Origin: Paenibacillus taihuensis
GTDB lineage: Bacteria; Bacillota; Bacilli; Paenibacillales; Paenibacillaceae
Assembly (NCBI RefSeq): GCF_003386535.1
Contig: NZ_QTTN01000009.1
Coordinates: 62,001-126,000 of the forward strand
Length of the DNA: 64,000 nt
Reading direction: 5' to 3'
The notes under the pieces were generated by a model. It had not been told where the DNA came from and searched no databases. It saw only the letters and a program-made list of their open reading frames with translations. The first letter of the stretch is position 1. Each line of letters opens with the position of its first letter. This document shows positions 1 to 7,665 of this stretch, piece after piece. A program made the position numbers and the translations under genes.

Positions 1-2
1 TC

Positions 3-122
3 GAATACCGCTTGGAGACAAGCGATCGGGGCATGATTGCCGTCATCGCGCTGCCTGACCTGCATTACTGGGATATGCTTGTCATTCAATTCGAGGAAGC
101 TTCCAACGTTTCTATTCCATAA
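3..122 (+). CDS. C-terminal end of an unidentified enzyme (partial)
   Basis: The window opens inside an open frame that ends with TAA at 120-122, giving 39 residues. The tail contains LPDLHYWDMLVIQFE, a hydrophobic strand pattern of the kind seen in C-terminal beta-sandwich domains of large bacterial glycoside hydrolases. That reading is inference from a short stretch. A strong rho-independent terminator follows 39 bases later, so this is the last gene of its unit. The family cannot be named without the upstream sequence. Confidence 0.55.
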   Translation, partial: EYRLETSDRGMIAVIALPDLHYWDMLVIQFEEASNVSIP

Positions 123-160
123 ACAGTCGCCATACCGGATGACGCCCATCGTATAGGAGA

Positions 161-191
161 GAAACCCGCGTTTATTAAAAACGCGGGTTTC
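161..191 (+). terminator. Rho-independent terminator
   Basis: An 11-bp perfect stem (GAAACCCGCGT with ACGCGGGTTTC) surrounds an AT-rich loop and runs into T-rich sequence. It closes the partial gene at the window start. Confidence 0.85.
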
Positions 192-480
192 TTCAGATTG
201 TCGAGAAAAAGGGCCCTGCTCGTAAGGAATATCGCCATACGGCGTCCAGATCAGATACAATCGCTTCGTGCCTCTGCCTATGAAGGTTTATTTTTTCTTC
301 CGGATTGAGTAATTATTCCTTAACTCACGTTCTACCCGTTTCTTCACACCAGCTGTCTCCACGAACCATTCGTAATGGTGTGGAGTAGTTTAGTTGCATA
401 ATTGTAGTCTATAATGAGAGATAACCATATAATCGTGATAGTTATGTAGGAAATATTGCTATCTGCGAGGAAGTGCAACA
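192..480. other. Intergenic region upstream of the AraC gene
   Basis: No convincing gene was found. A TATAAT box at 410-415 with a poor -35 (TAGTTT, 386-391) is the best promoter candidate for the AraC gene at 481. A ribosome site is visible just before its ATG (GAGGAAG at about 467-473). The rest shows no clear repeat or RNA structure. Confidence 0.35.
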
Positions 481-1353
481 ATGAAGCATCTGTTTACGTC
501 GAACAATTTATACAACGCCATTCGAATTCCTGGCATGGAATACGCCAAGAGAGAGTGTGGCTGGGTATATCACGATCATCGTCATTCGTTCTTCGAGTTT
601 CTGTTCTGCATCTCCGGTGAAATCGAGCAGTGGGTGAACGGCCGAATGTACAGGCTGTATCCGGGCGACGCCATCATCATTCAATCTGAAATGGTCCATC
701 GCACGGAGTCGAGCGCCGGCTGCAGTTACTTCGATTTTCACTTCGAGGTGGAGATTAACGCAATCAATATGATTTTTCAGCTGATGACCGATCCGGTGTT
801 CCGCAGCGAAACGCACGGCAGCGTGTCTGTTTGGGTCACGTTGTTTCTAACCCGCTTCGGCGGGCATCTTCAGCAGATGATGACGCGGGAGAACCTTGCG
901 ATCATGGAGGAGATGGCGGCATCCGTAACGCAGCTGCAAATTCATTCGAGCCTGCTCGACTTCATCGGCAACCTCGCCTCGGAGCTGATCGCGACGCAGC
1001 ACCGCGAGCTGCCCGCTTCCGGCGTGAAGCCGTCGCAGATGAAGCTCGCGCGCGAGGCGGCTTACTGGATGGAATACCATCTGCAGACGCCGCTCAACAT
1101 TACGACGCTTGCCGAGCAGTTGAGCGTACATCGGACGTATTTGCACGAATGCTTCAAGCTCGTCTACGGCATCTCGCCTTCGGTCTACCTGCAGCGTATC
1201 CGTATTCGCGAAGCCAAGAAGCTGCTGCAGAACCGGACGATCAGCGTCGAAGAAATCGCCCACACGCTCTGCTACTCGTCGACGAGCCATTTCAGCCACG
1301 CGTTCCGCAGCGCCATGGGCATGTCGCCGCAGCAGTTCCGGCAGTTTAGTTGA
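481..1353 (+). CDS. AraC family transcriptional regulator with cupin-type sensor domain
   Basis: This 290-residue protein has the standard AraC/XylS sugar-regulator layout. The N-terminal half (about 1-150) is a cupin-like ligand domain with HDHRHSFFEFLFCISGEI and a YPGD turn. The C-terminal hundred residues carry two helix-turn-helix motifs (LNITTLAEQLSVHRTYLHECFK, then ISVEEIAHTLCYSSTSHFSHAF) and end with the usual GMSPQQFRQ. The ATG start has a GAGGAAG ribosome site. The neighbours are a terminated upstream gene and a CBS protein, so the target genes are not obvious; they may include the truncated gene at the window start. Ligand unknown. Confidence 0.9.
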   Translation: MKHLFTSNNLYNAIRIPGMEYAKRECGWVYHDHRHSFFEFLFCISGEIEQWVNGRMYRLYPGDAIIIQSEMVHRTESSAGCSYFDFHFEVEINAINMIFQLMTDPVFRSETHGSVSVWVTLFLTRFGGHLQQMMTRENLAIMEEMAASVTQLQIHSSLLDFIGNLASELIATQHRELPASGVKPSQMKLAREAAYWMEYHLQTPLNITTLAEQLSVHRTYLHECFKLVYGISPSVYLQRIRIREAKKLLQNRTISVEEIAHTLCYSSTSHFSHAFRSAMGMSPQQFRQFS

Positions 1354-1527
1354 GTGATTGCGGGGTTCTGAAACATAATATGGGCATTCATCCAATTACA
1401 GCCCATGTCGAATGTTGGCGGTTCAAAAGCTACTTAAATTGTTTAAGTAACTATGTAACCCATCGCAAACGATGCTTCCCAATATAGAAAAGCAATTCGA
1501 TACTACAGCGCAAAGGAGTGCTCAAAA

Positions 1528-1932
1528 GTGGAAATCAGATCGTTCTTATTGCCGAAAGAAGAGGTGTCATTCCTCACAACAGCCGCGAACATGAGAACAG
1601 CCGTCGAGAAGCTGGAGGCTTGCCATTACACGGCCATCCCGCTCATCGATGAAGAAGGCAAATATGTCGGGACATTGTCCGAAGGAGATTTGCTATGGAA
1701 GCTCAAGCGCAATCCTGAGCTCAATTTCGATAACATGCACGAGGTAAACATCACCGACGTCAAGAAGCGCATTTACAATGAATGCGTCGCCGTGAACGCT
1801 TTGATGGAGGATATGCTCACGCTCGCAGCAGACCAGAACTTCGTTCCAGTTGTCGACGACGACCGTATATTCCTAGGCATCATCCGCCGTCGCGATATTA
1901 TCGAGTACTACACGCGCAATATTACGGACTAA
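1528..1932 (+). CDS. CBS domain-pair protein
   Basis: A 134-residue stand-alone protein made of two CBS motifs. The first covers about 15-60 (YTAIPLIDEEGKYVGTLSEGDLL) and the second about 80-130 (FVPVVDDDRIFLGIIRRRDII). Such pairs bind adenosyl ligands such as AMP or ATP and act as energy sensors. No catalytic or DNA-binding domain is attached. The GTG start is preceded by AAAGGAGTG (1511-1519) at good spacing. It appears monocistronic and ends at a bidirectional terminator. Its regulatory partner is unknown. Confidence 0.88.
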   Translation: MEIRSFLLPKEEVSFLTTAANMRTAVEKLEACHYTAIPLIDEEGKYVGTLSEGDLLWKLKRNPELNFDNMHEVNITDVKKRIYNECVAVNALMEDMLTLAADQNFVPVVDDDRIFLGIIRRRDIIEYYTRNITD

Positions 1933-1971
1933 CGGAGTACATCGCATCGCACTCATAGCTCGCATGTAATG

Positions 1972-2008
1972 AAAAGCAGCTGCCACTTCAAAAGTGACAG
2001 CTGCTTTT
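1972..2008. terminator. Bidirectional rho-independent terminator
   Basis: AAAAGCAGCTG pairs with CAGCTGCTTTT, with a further CACTT/AAGTG inner stem. Flanking A and T runs let it end both the CBS gene (+) and the isomerase gene (-) that converge here. Confidence 0.85.
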
Positions 2009-2038
2009 CGCTTAAATCCCGTTCCGTTACGACTCTGC

Positions 2039-2842
2039 TTAGCCAGCAGCAAATCTCTTACGCAGCCGCTCTGCCATCCAGCCGCATACATCCCACAAAT
2101 CCGCGACGGGCTGATTCGTAAACGGCAGCGTATGCATGTACCCCGGAGGGCCGAACTCCGGTGTAATCGTCGTCGATGTGAAGCCTTGCTCGCTTCGTTC
2201 CTTCAGAATCGCCGCCCACCAGGCTTCATGCGCGGCAAGCTCCCGGCTGTATTCCGGCGCCCCCGGATGCGGCACTTGCGGTCCTTCCGCATAGCCCACG
2301 CGAGCATGAATATGTATCGTTCGCTTGAATGCCAGCTCCAAGTTCTCTTGCTGATCTTCGAGCAACGTCTCGCAGACACAGCACCAGTGGCTGAAGTCCG
2401 CTGTAATCTTCAGCTCAGGCAGCTCCCGAAGCAGTCGTGCCGTCGTCCAAGGCGTAAACATCGCGCGGTGGCGGTGCGTCTCATGCCCGATCGGGATCCC
2501 GAATTGCCGTTCCACATCAATCGCTTTCTCGAAGAAGCGCAGCTGCTCCGCATCGCTCATGCAGTCCCTTGCGCTGTGCGAAATAATGAGCTCTGGCTTC
2601 AGCGCCGCTGCCGCTTCTACGTTAGCAGCGAAGGTCGCCTCGTGATCGAGACCCGAAGATCCGGTCAGCGCTATATAGGAGAGATTATGCTCCTGCAGCA
2701 GCTCCAGAAACTCCGCTTGCTCCTCTTTCGGCGGAACTCCGCCTTCCACGCCGGTATAACCGGCCGCTGCTATTTTCGCGATACTTTCTCTCGTGCTGTA
2801 CTGCTCCATCCCCCATAATGACTTGAATATTCGGATGTTCAA
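2039..2842 (-). CDS. Sugar phosphate isomerase/epimerase family protein (AP2Ec TIM barrel)
   Basis: A 267-residue xylose-isomerase-like TIM barrel. Visible features are the N-terminal FKSLWGMEQ, the GYTGVEGGVP strand, metal-ligand candidates in the stretch IGHETHRHRAMF and ITADFSHWCC, and HIHARVGYAEGPQVPHPG near the C-terminus. These match the family that isomerises or epimerises sugars, inositols or keto-sugars with a divalent metal. The likely start is TTG with GGAG six bases upstream. It stands alone, so the substrate is unknown; Paenibacillus genomes often pair such genes with Gfo/Idh oxidoreductases, but none is adjacent here. Confidence 0.85.
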   Translation of the reverse strand: MNIRIFKSLWGMEQYSTRESIAKIAAAGYTGVEGGVPPKEEQAEFLELLQEHNLSYIALTGSSGLDHEATFAANVEAAAALKPELIISHSARDCMSDAEQLRFFEKAIDVERQFGIPIGHETHRHRAMFTPWTTARLLRELPELKITADFSHWCCVCETLLEDQQENLELAFKRTIHIHARVGYAEGPQVPHPGAPEYSRELAAHEAWWAAILKERSEQGFTSTTITPEFGPPGYMHTLPFTNQPVADLWDVCGWMAERLRKRFAAG

Positions 2843-3111
2843 CGCTTCTCCTCCTCAGGCATCTAGCTGTTTGCTTCCTTCCAGCTTAGCACCGCCATTC
2901 GGGAGCGACCATAAAGCGATGTAGGGTAAACTTTCATATTTGTCGACGAACATGGACAAGGCTAGCTGCGATAGCTGAGAAATCCGCGAAATATGCCTCA
3001 CCAAAACTAGACATTTTCCACTCTTTTACACCTCTACACCTGGTTGGAAATTCATGTTACGGTTATACATACCACTTCGCCAAACTAGATGATTAAAGGA
3101 GAGAGTTACGC

Positions 3112-3276
3112 ATGAGAATGATTTATGAGAATTACAGAGGCTTTCAAATTTACCAGCACGACGATTCGTACAATGCCGTCGCCCCGAACCTTGTCTTCAG
3201 TCACAAGCAATTAAGCCAGCTCTTGAACAAAATCGATCTGTATCTCGACAGTCAAGTCCTGCACATTGCGACGTAG
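3112..3276 (+). CDS. 54-residue small protein of unknown function
   Basis: A short frame starts at ATG 3112 behind a strong ribosome site (AAAGGAGAG, 3096-3104) and ends with TAG. The product starts MRMIYENYRGFQIY and ends LYLDSQVLHIAT. It has no membrane segment or signal peptide, and its second half looks helical (KQLSQLLNKIDLYLDSQ). The good ribosome site, balanced composition and terminator directly downstream support a real gene. I do not recognise the family. Confidence 0.65.
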   Translation: MRMIYENYRGFQIYQHDDSYNAVAPNLVFSHKQLSQLLNKIDLYLDSQVLHIAT

Positions 3277-3320
3277 GCTTCTGATTTATCCGCTAAATTG
3301 TAAGCGTATACAAAATATGA

Positions 3321-3358
3321 AGGACATGTAAAGCCAGTTACGGCCTTACATGTCCTCT
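3321..3358. terminator. Bidirectional rho-independent terminator
   Basis: AGGACATGTAA (3321-3331) pairs with TTACATGTCCT (3346-3356) around a GCC/GGC-capped loop. It sits between the converging 54-aa gene (+) and the oxidase gene (-). Confidence 0.75.
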
Positions 3359-3362
3359 TCTT

Positions 3363-4622
3363 TCACCACACGTAACGCTCCAGGAAGGCGTTGCGGAACT
3401 TCCCTTGCGGATCGCATTTGACAGCCAGGCTTATGAACGCTAGCCGCTTCTCATACAGCGACTTCACCCGCTCCGGCGCCATTGTGAACAGCTTGCCCCA
3501 ATGCGGACGCGCCTCGTAAGGCTCGAGCGCGGCTTCGATAAGCGGCAGCACGCGTTCAACGGCTTCACCGAGCGGCTTCCATGTAAAATGAATGCCGACG
3601 GAGTCTCGTCCGTAGCTAGGGCTCATCCACAGCTGATCGGCAGCCATCGTGCGCACTTCGGAGATATAAAGCAGCGGCGCGATATGCTCCCGCAGCTTGT
3701 GTATCGCTTCTAACGCAGCATAAGCATGCTCACGCGGGACAAAATACTCGCTTTGCAGCTCTTCGCCCGCACTCGGCGTAAACTCCATGCGGAAATGAGG
3801 CAGCCGCTCGTGCCAAGGTCCACGCTCGCCAAGCTGCTCGCTGCATGGCTCGGCCGAAATGCCCGGCACCGGATGCAGCTTCACGGCAGCCTTGGTCGCC
3901 CCGTAGAACTCGTCCTCGGCGCCAGCCGCATCCTCCTCCGCGCCTGCCAGCTTCTTCAACCATACCTGATTGAAACGATCGCTGCTCCAATCGGTGAACA
4001 GGCTGACGCTGTACGCGCTCGAGTACACATCGTCGAACCCGCGCTCCAGCCTAGCGAGCGACAAATTTTCATACAAGTGCTGGCGAATGTCGAAGCTTGG
4101 CATAATGTCGAGCGTCAGCTTCGACACGACGCCAAGCGCCCCGAGTCCGACGATTGCTCCGTCCGCCTCGGGCTGCTCTCCCCGCACGAATTGGACCTTT
4201 TCCCCGTTCGCCGTAACAATCTCCATGGAACGAACGACTGTCGCAAGGTTACCGTTGCGGTCCCCGGAACCATGCGTCCCCGTCGCACAAGCGCCGGCAA
4301 TCGTAATATGCGGCAGCGATGCAAGATTGTGCAGCGCGAAGCCGTTCTCATGCAGGAGACCGGCTAGTTCTCCGTACCGAATTCCACCCTCCACGGTGAC
4401 TGTCCCGTTAGCCCGGTCCAGCTCCAGCACGCGGTTCATCTTCTTGAGCGAAACCAAGCTGCCATGCGTATCGGCAATGCGATTAAAGGAATGGCGCGTA
4501 CCAAGCCCCCTCACTTGTTCCCGGCCAGCAACCCACTCCTGCAGCTGTTCTTCATGTTCGGGCTCGAACAGCTCTGCAGCGCTAAACTTGAAATTCCCCG
4601 CCCAATTGCGTTCCTCTTGCAT
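3363..4622 (-). CDS. FAD-binding oxidase of the alditol/aldonolactone oxidase (VAO) family
   Basis: A 419-residue flavoprotein resembling alditol (xylitol) oxidase. The FAD-binding half has RGLGTRHSFNRIADTHG; His44 in RHSF aligns with the histidine that carries covalent FAD in alditol oxidases. It is followed by NLASLPHITIAGACATGTHG, the family's dinucleotide-site signature. The C-terminal half (about 170-419) is the ALO substrate domain and ends with the expected G-K-F/R-N-LERYVW type tail. I chose the inner ATG at 4622 because GGAGTG lies nine bases before it; an ATG at 4643 is also in frame. It follows the acyl-ACP synthetase-like gene by 26 bases, so the two are probably co-transcribed. 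The predicted reaction is oxidation of a polyol or aldonolactone with O2, producing H2O2. Substrate unknown. Confidence 0.87.
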   Translation of the reverse strand: MQEERNWAGNFKFSAAELFEPEHEEQLQEWVAGREQVRGLGTRHSFNRIADTHGSLVSLKKMNRVLELDRANGTVTVEGGIRYGELAGLLHENGFALHNLASLPHITIAGACATGTHGSGDRNGNLATVVRSMEIVTANGEKVQFVRGEQPEADGAIVGLGALGVVSKLTLDIMPSFDIRQHLYENLSLARLERGFDDVYSSAYSVSLFTDWSSDRFNQVWLKKLAGAEEDAAGAEDEFYGATKAAVKLHPVPGISAEPCSEQLGERGPWHERLPHFRMEFTPSAGEELQSEYFVPREHAYAALEAIHKLREHIAPLLYISEVRTMAADQLWMSPSYGRDSVGIHFTWKPLGEAVERVLPLIEAALEPYEARPHWGKLFTMAPERVKSLYEKRLAFISLAVKCDPQGKFRNAFLERYVW

Positions 4623-4648
4623 CGTATGCTTCACTCCAATCATGTTCG

Positions 4649-6229
4649 TTATCGCGTCAAATATAAGATTTTATCCAAACTTCTCGCCTGCTCGGTCAGC
4701 TGGACATAATTCGTCTTTCCGGTACCGAGAATCGGCACTTCGGACAAGTGGTGCACTTGAGCAGGGATATGGAGCGAGGAGACCTGCTGCTCTTTCATAT
4801 ATTTCCTCAACTGGCTGAGGTCCGCATCTTCCTTGGTCGAGAACAGAACGATGCGCTCGCCCTTCTTGCTGTCAGGGATTGCAACCGCGTAGAATCCGGC
4901 ATGCTCGAAGCAGCTGCTTGCCAGCTTCTCGACACGACCTAATGCGACCATCTCACCGGCAATCTTCGCAAATCGCTTGAGCCGCGATTGAATCGAAATA
5001 AACCCTTCATCGTCCACCGTCACCACGTCTCCGCAGTCATGCCAGCCATCACACGGTACGAACCCTTTGCCATGAATGAGATAGCCCTTCATAACGTTCG
5101 GCCCTTTCACGACAAGCGTTCCGCCCGTTGCAATGCCCTCGACCGGGTTAATTCGATATTCCATGCCCGGCGCCAATCTGCCCACCGTTCCCGGCTTGCG
5201 GACATCCGGCGTATTCGTCGAAATAACGGGAGACGTTTCCGTCACGCCATAGCCTTCGTAGATATGAATGCCGAATCGATCCTGCCACAGCTTCGCGACT
5301 TCTTCCTTCAGCTTCTCGGCGCCGGCAATAACGAGGCGAAGTGAAGCAAGGTCGCCGTCATTCGCGTTCGCGCCATAGCCTTCGAAGAACGTGGACGTGC
5401 CGCATATAATGGTTGCTTTGGTCTTCCGAATCGAGCTCGGGATCTCTCTGTAGTGCAGCGGGTTCGGGTACAGATAGACCGGCAAATCGTTAACTGCGCC
5501 GAGCAATACGAGCAGAAGTCCAAAGCAGTGGAACATCGGAAGCGCGTTAAAAATAATATCATTCGTCGTAAAATGAACAATCGAGAGCATCTGATTCACG
5601 TTCGCATACAGATTATCATGCGTTAACACGACGCCCTTCGGCTTGCTCTCCGTACCTGACGTAAACAGAATGATCTCATTCGTTTGGTGCACAGCCCTCT
5701 TCTTCAGCGCATACTGAAGCAGCCCGTTCAACTTGTGCATAATGGTGATCTTCTGCTGAAGGTCCTCTAAATAAATAAACTCAATCGATGAGGACAGATG
5801 CTTCACGATCCCGTCCAGGCCGCCTTTCTCGATGAAAGCGCGGGAGGTGATGACCTTCTTCACATTCGCTGTCGCACAGCAGTCTGCAATCGACTCGGCA
5901 CCCATGGAGAAATTAAGCATGCAAGGCGTAACGCCGATTTTGAACAGGGAAAATAAAGTGACGACATTGCCGATGACGTTCGGCATCAGCACGCCGATCT
6001 TATGCTGCCCTTCCAGACGCTCCGACAGAAGAGCGCTTACAACTTGAATGGAAATAAGCAGCTTCTTATACGTGACTTTGCCGAGTGGATCTTCAATTAT
6101 AGTCGTCTTTCTCCCTCTGTCTGCAGCAGCGAGAAGCTCATTGTATAAATTGACGTTGCGCTTGCTTCCCATACGGGCGCGAAACGCGGATTCAATAATA
6201 GCTGGATCGGAATAGGAAGCTTGATGCAT
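4649..6229 (-). CDS. Acyl-[ACP]/acyl-CoA synthetase resembling the ligase half of Aas
   Basis: A 526-residue ANL-superfamily adenylating enzyme. The P-loop-like motif is IILFTSGTESKPKGVVLTH; then come YEGYGVTETSP, the WHDCGDV aspartate motif and RLKRFAKIAGEMV (hinge and C-domain). The stretch from FNALPMFHCFG through NPLHYREIP, GTSTFFEGYG, AGAEKLKEEVAKLWQDRFG and KRFAKIAGEMV closely resembles, from memory, the C-terminal acyl-ACP synthetase part of Escherichia coli Aas. The N-terminal acyltransferase half and membrane segments of Aas are absent. The start at 6229 has AAGGGG eight bases upstream; a longer in-frame extension to 6274 lacks such a site. It is the first gene of a two-gene unit with the flavin oxidase. 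Likely activates fatty acids for ACP or CoA; substrate unproven. Confidence 0.87.
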   Translation of the reverse strand: MHQASYSDPAIIESAFRARMGSKRNVNLYNELLAAADRGRKTTIIEDPLGKVTYKKLLISIQVVSALLSERLEGQHKIGVLMPNVIGNVVTLFSLFKIGVTPCMLNFSMGAESIADCCATANVKKVITSRAFIEKGGLDGIVKHLSSSIEFIYLEDLQQKITIMHKLNGLLQYALKKRAVHQTNEIILFTSGTESKPKGVVLTHDNLYANVNQMLSIVHFTTNDIIFNALPMFHCFGLLLVLLGAVNDLPVYLYPNPLHYREIPSSIRKTKATIICGTSTFFEGYGANANDGDLASLRLVIAGAEKLKEEVAKLWQDRFGIHIYEGYGVTETSPVISTNTPDVRKPGTVGRLAPGMEYRINPVEGIATGGTLVVKGPNVMKGYLIHGKGFVPCDGWHDCGDVVTVDDEGFISIQSRLKRFAKIAGEMVALGRVEKLASSCFEHAGFYAVAIPDSKKGERIVLFSTKEDADLSQLRKYMKEQQVSSLHIPAQVHHLSEVPILGTGKTNYVQLTEQARSLDKILYLTR

Positions 6230-6320
6230 GTAAGATAACCCCTTCTCTATAAATAAACAATAAACCAAGAACAACGTATTCGCGAAATAGACCGAAAATC
6301 CTTCACAAGTTAGACAAAAA

Positions 6321-6355
6321 AGACTGGAAATGATCGGTTTCGATCTTCCCAGTCT
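6321..6355 (-). terminator. Rho-independent terminator of the PhyH/GH35-remnant unit
   Basis: AGACTGG pairs with CCAGTCT and GATCG with CGATC, and the minus strand continues into TTTTTTG. It lies just after the GH35 remnant and probably ends the importer-PhyH transcript. Confidence 0.75.
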
Positions 6356-6411
6356 CTCGGCTATCGATTATTGGAGGGAGTCGGATAATAATTGACCGCT
6401 CCCAGCGGCCT

Positions 6412-6669
6412 TTATTCGGCATAATAATGTCCACTGTTCGGCACGATCGGCACATCGATGCCAAGCCGTCTTGCCCTATCGAGCAAGCGCATTATGTACG
6501 GCTTGTTCCCATAGCCGAACTCGTTCTCGACCTGCCATAGAATCGTATGCCCGCACTCAGTTATCTGCGCGCCCGCAAGCATGGGTGTAATTTCATCCAG
6601 CCACCGCTCCAGGTAAGCGAGATACATAAGGTCGCTCTTTCGCGTCCGCGTCTCTTTGCCTTGCCGTCA
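6412..6669 (-). pseudogene. Remnant of a GH35 beta-galactosidase (active-site segment only)
   Basis: The open stretch reads RTRKSDLMYLAYLERWLDE, then TILWQVENEFGYG, then VPIVPNSGHYYAE and stop. WQVENEFG is the GH35 acid/base signature, and the preceding RTxxSDxxYLxxLERW is the usual lead-in to it. Family proteins have several hundred residues on both sides; here only about 85 residues remain. On the N-terminal side it is closed by an in-frame TGA at 6667-6669, and the frame has no plausible ribosome site at its first ATG (6627). It sits between the PhyH gene and a terminator, so it probably marks a decayed last gene of the operon. An alternative is translation of a tiny domain, which I consider unlikely. 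Confidence 0.75.
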
Positions 6670-6672
6670 CGT

Positions 6673-7605
6673 CTACCCGTCATGAACAATCCCCTTCAAT
6701 GCCTGACGTACGCTCAGTTCCAGCGGTGAATATCCTCGCTCATCCCCCCGATTCAAGTTCATTCGTTCCTTCAGCGGCGTTGTTCGATTGCACATGAAAC
6801 GAGGTACGCGGTTATGGTTCTGCGATGCGGTATGGTACAGGAAGGGATGGCAGAGGATGACGTCGCCAGGCGAGCCGGTCGTTTCAACCACGCGCAAGCG
6901 TATGCCATCCGCATCGGTGTGCCACGTATCCATAAACCGCTGAACGCGATCGGCCGCCGATGCTTCCCCGCTTCCCGGCTGTTGTCCCGTCAACTCGCTT
7001 AAGTAAGGATGCCGGATATTCAGCGCGTCAATAGCGGCTTGAGATTCAAGCCCTTCGGGATGCTCCGCCAAGAACCGTGCGACCAGCTTATGCGAGCCTT
7101 CAAGGACAAGCGTGCCGCCGCCCCGCGGAGCAATATCGGAGAAGAGGCAGAGACAGAGCAGCCCCTGATCAGGACTGTCTACATAGTGCCGAAAATGAAT
7201 GCCGTCCCAATGCCAGCCTTCAGTCGGGACCGTCCAATCCTTCTCGGCGCCAAGGGCGAAGTTGACCGGCCACCAGCCCCACGTCGAGCGAATCTCATCG
7301 ATGCCGTATATGCCCTTATCCGTCCAGCGGTCCTTGCCGATCAAATCTTCGATCGCACTGGCCATCCGCAGCGTATTGCACTGGTCGAATTCGGGACTCC
7401 GGTAAGCCTCTTGGATGTATATCATCGGAGTCATCCAAGTAGACCGATCCGTTTGCGCAATCCCTCTCTCCTCGAGCTTGCTCCATAGAAACTGCTGGCA
7501 AGCGAGCGCCAGTTCCCGGGAGAACGCTTGCTCCACCTTCACCCAGCCAAGCTCCTTGAATTGTTCAATCTGCTCATGGCTAAGCACCTGCTCCTCATTA
7601 CGCAT
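6673..7605 (-). CDS. PhyH (phytanoyl-CoA dioxygenase) family Fe(II)/2-oxoglutarate oxygenase
   Basis: A 310-residue double-stranded beta-helix oxygenase. Iron ligands are visible as HWDG (HxD motif, in TEGWHWDGIHFRHY) and the distal histidine in CHPFLYHTASQNHN; an arginine in NRVPRF or CNRTTP is suited to bind 2-oxoglutarate. GGGTLVLEGSHK is the typical family turn. The gene starts at ATG with AAGGAGGG upstream and lies 60 bases after a solute-binding protein gene, with a hairpin between. It is therefore probably expressed with that sugar importer, which suggests oxidation of an imported carbohydrate or glycoside. The substrate is not known. A second PhyH gene lies at 59271. Confidence 0.85.
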   Translation of the reverse strand: MRNEEQVLSHEQIEQFKELGWVKVEQAFSRELALACQQFLWSKLEERGIAQTDRSTWMTPMIYIQEAYRSPEFDQCNTLRMASAIEDLIGKDRWTDKGIYGIDEIRSTWGWWPVNFALGAEKDWTVPTEGWHWDGIHFRHYVDSPDQGLLCLCLFSDIAPRGGGTLVLEGSHKLVARFLAEHPEGLESQAAIDALNIRHPYLSELTGQQPGSGEASAADRVQRFMDTWHTDADGIRLRVVETTGSPGDVILCHPFLYHTASQNHNRVPRFMCNRTTPLKERMNLNRGDERGYSPLELSVRQALKGIVHDG

Positions 7606-7625
7606 CGAAAACCCTCCTTGGTATG

Positions 7626-7661
7626 AATAAGGCCAACGCTCAGCAGAGCGTCAGCCTTATT
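7626..7661 (-). terminator. Intercistronic hairpin between binding protein and PhyH genes
   Basis: AATAAGGC pairs with GCCTTATT, with an inner ACGCT/AGCGT stem. On the minus strand it is not followed by a T run but by the PhyH ribosome site, so it may attenuate rather than end transcription, or protect the upstream mRNA. Confidence 0.55.
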
Positions 7662-7665
7662 GGAA

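Noticed and set aside
200-300. Minus-strand stretch reading RGTKRLYLIWTPYGDIPYEQG
   Set aside because: It has no start codon, ribosome site or recognised family. It may be a gene remnant but is too short to support.
3363-3990. Short open frames overlapping the flavin oxidase on both strands
   Set aside because: They overlap the conserved C-terminal domain of the oxidase and carry no ribosome sites or motifs.
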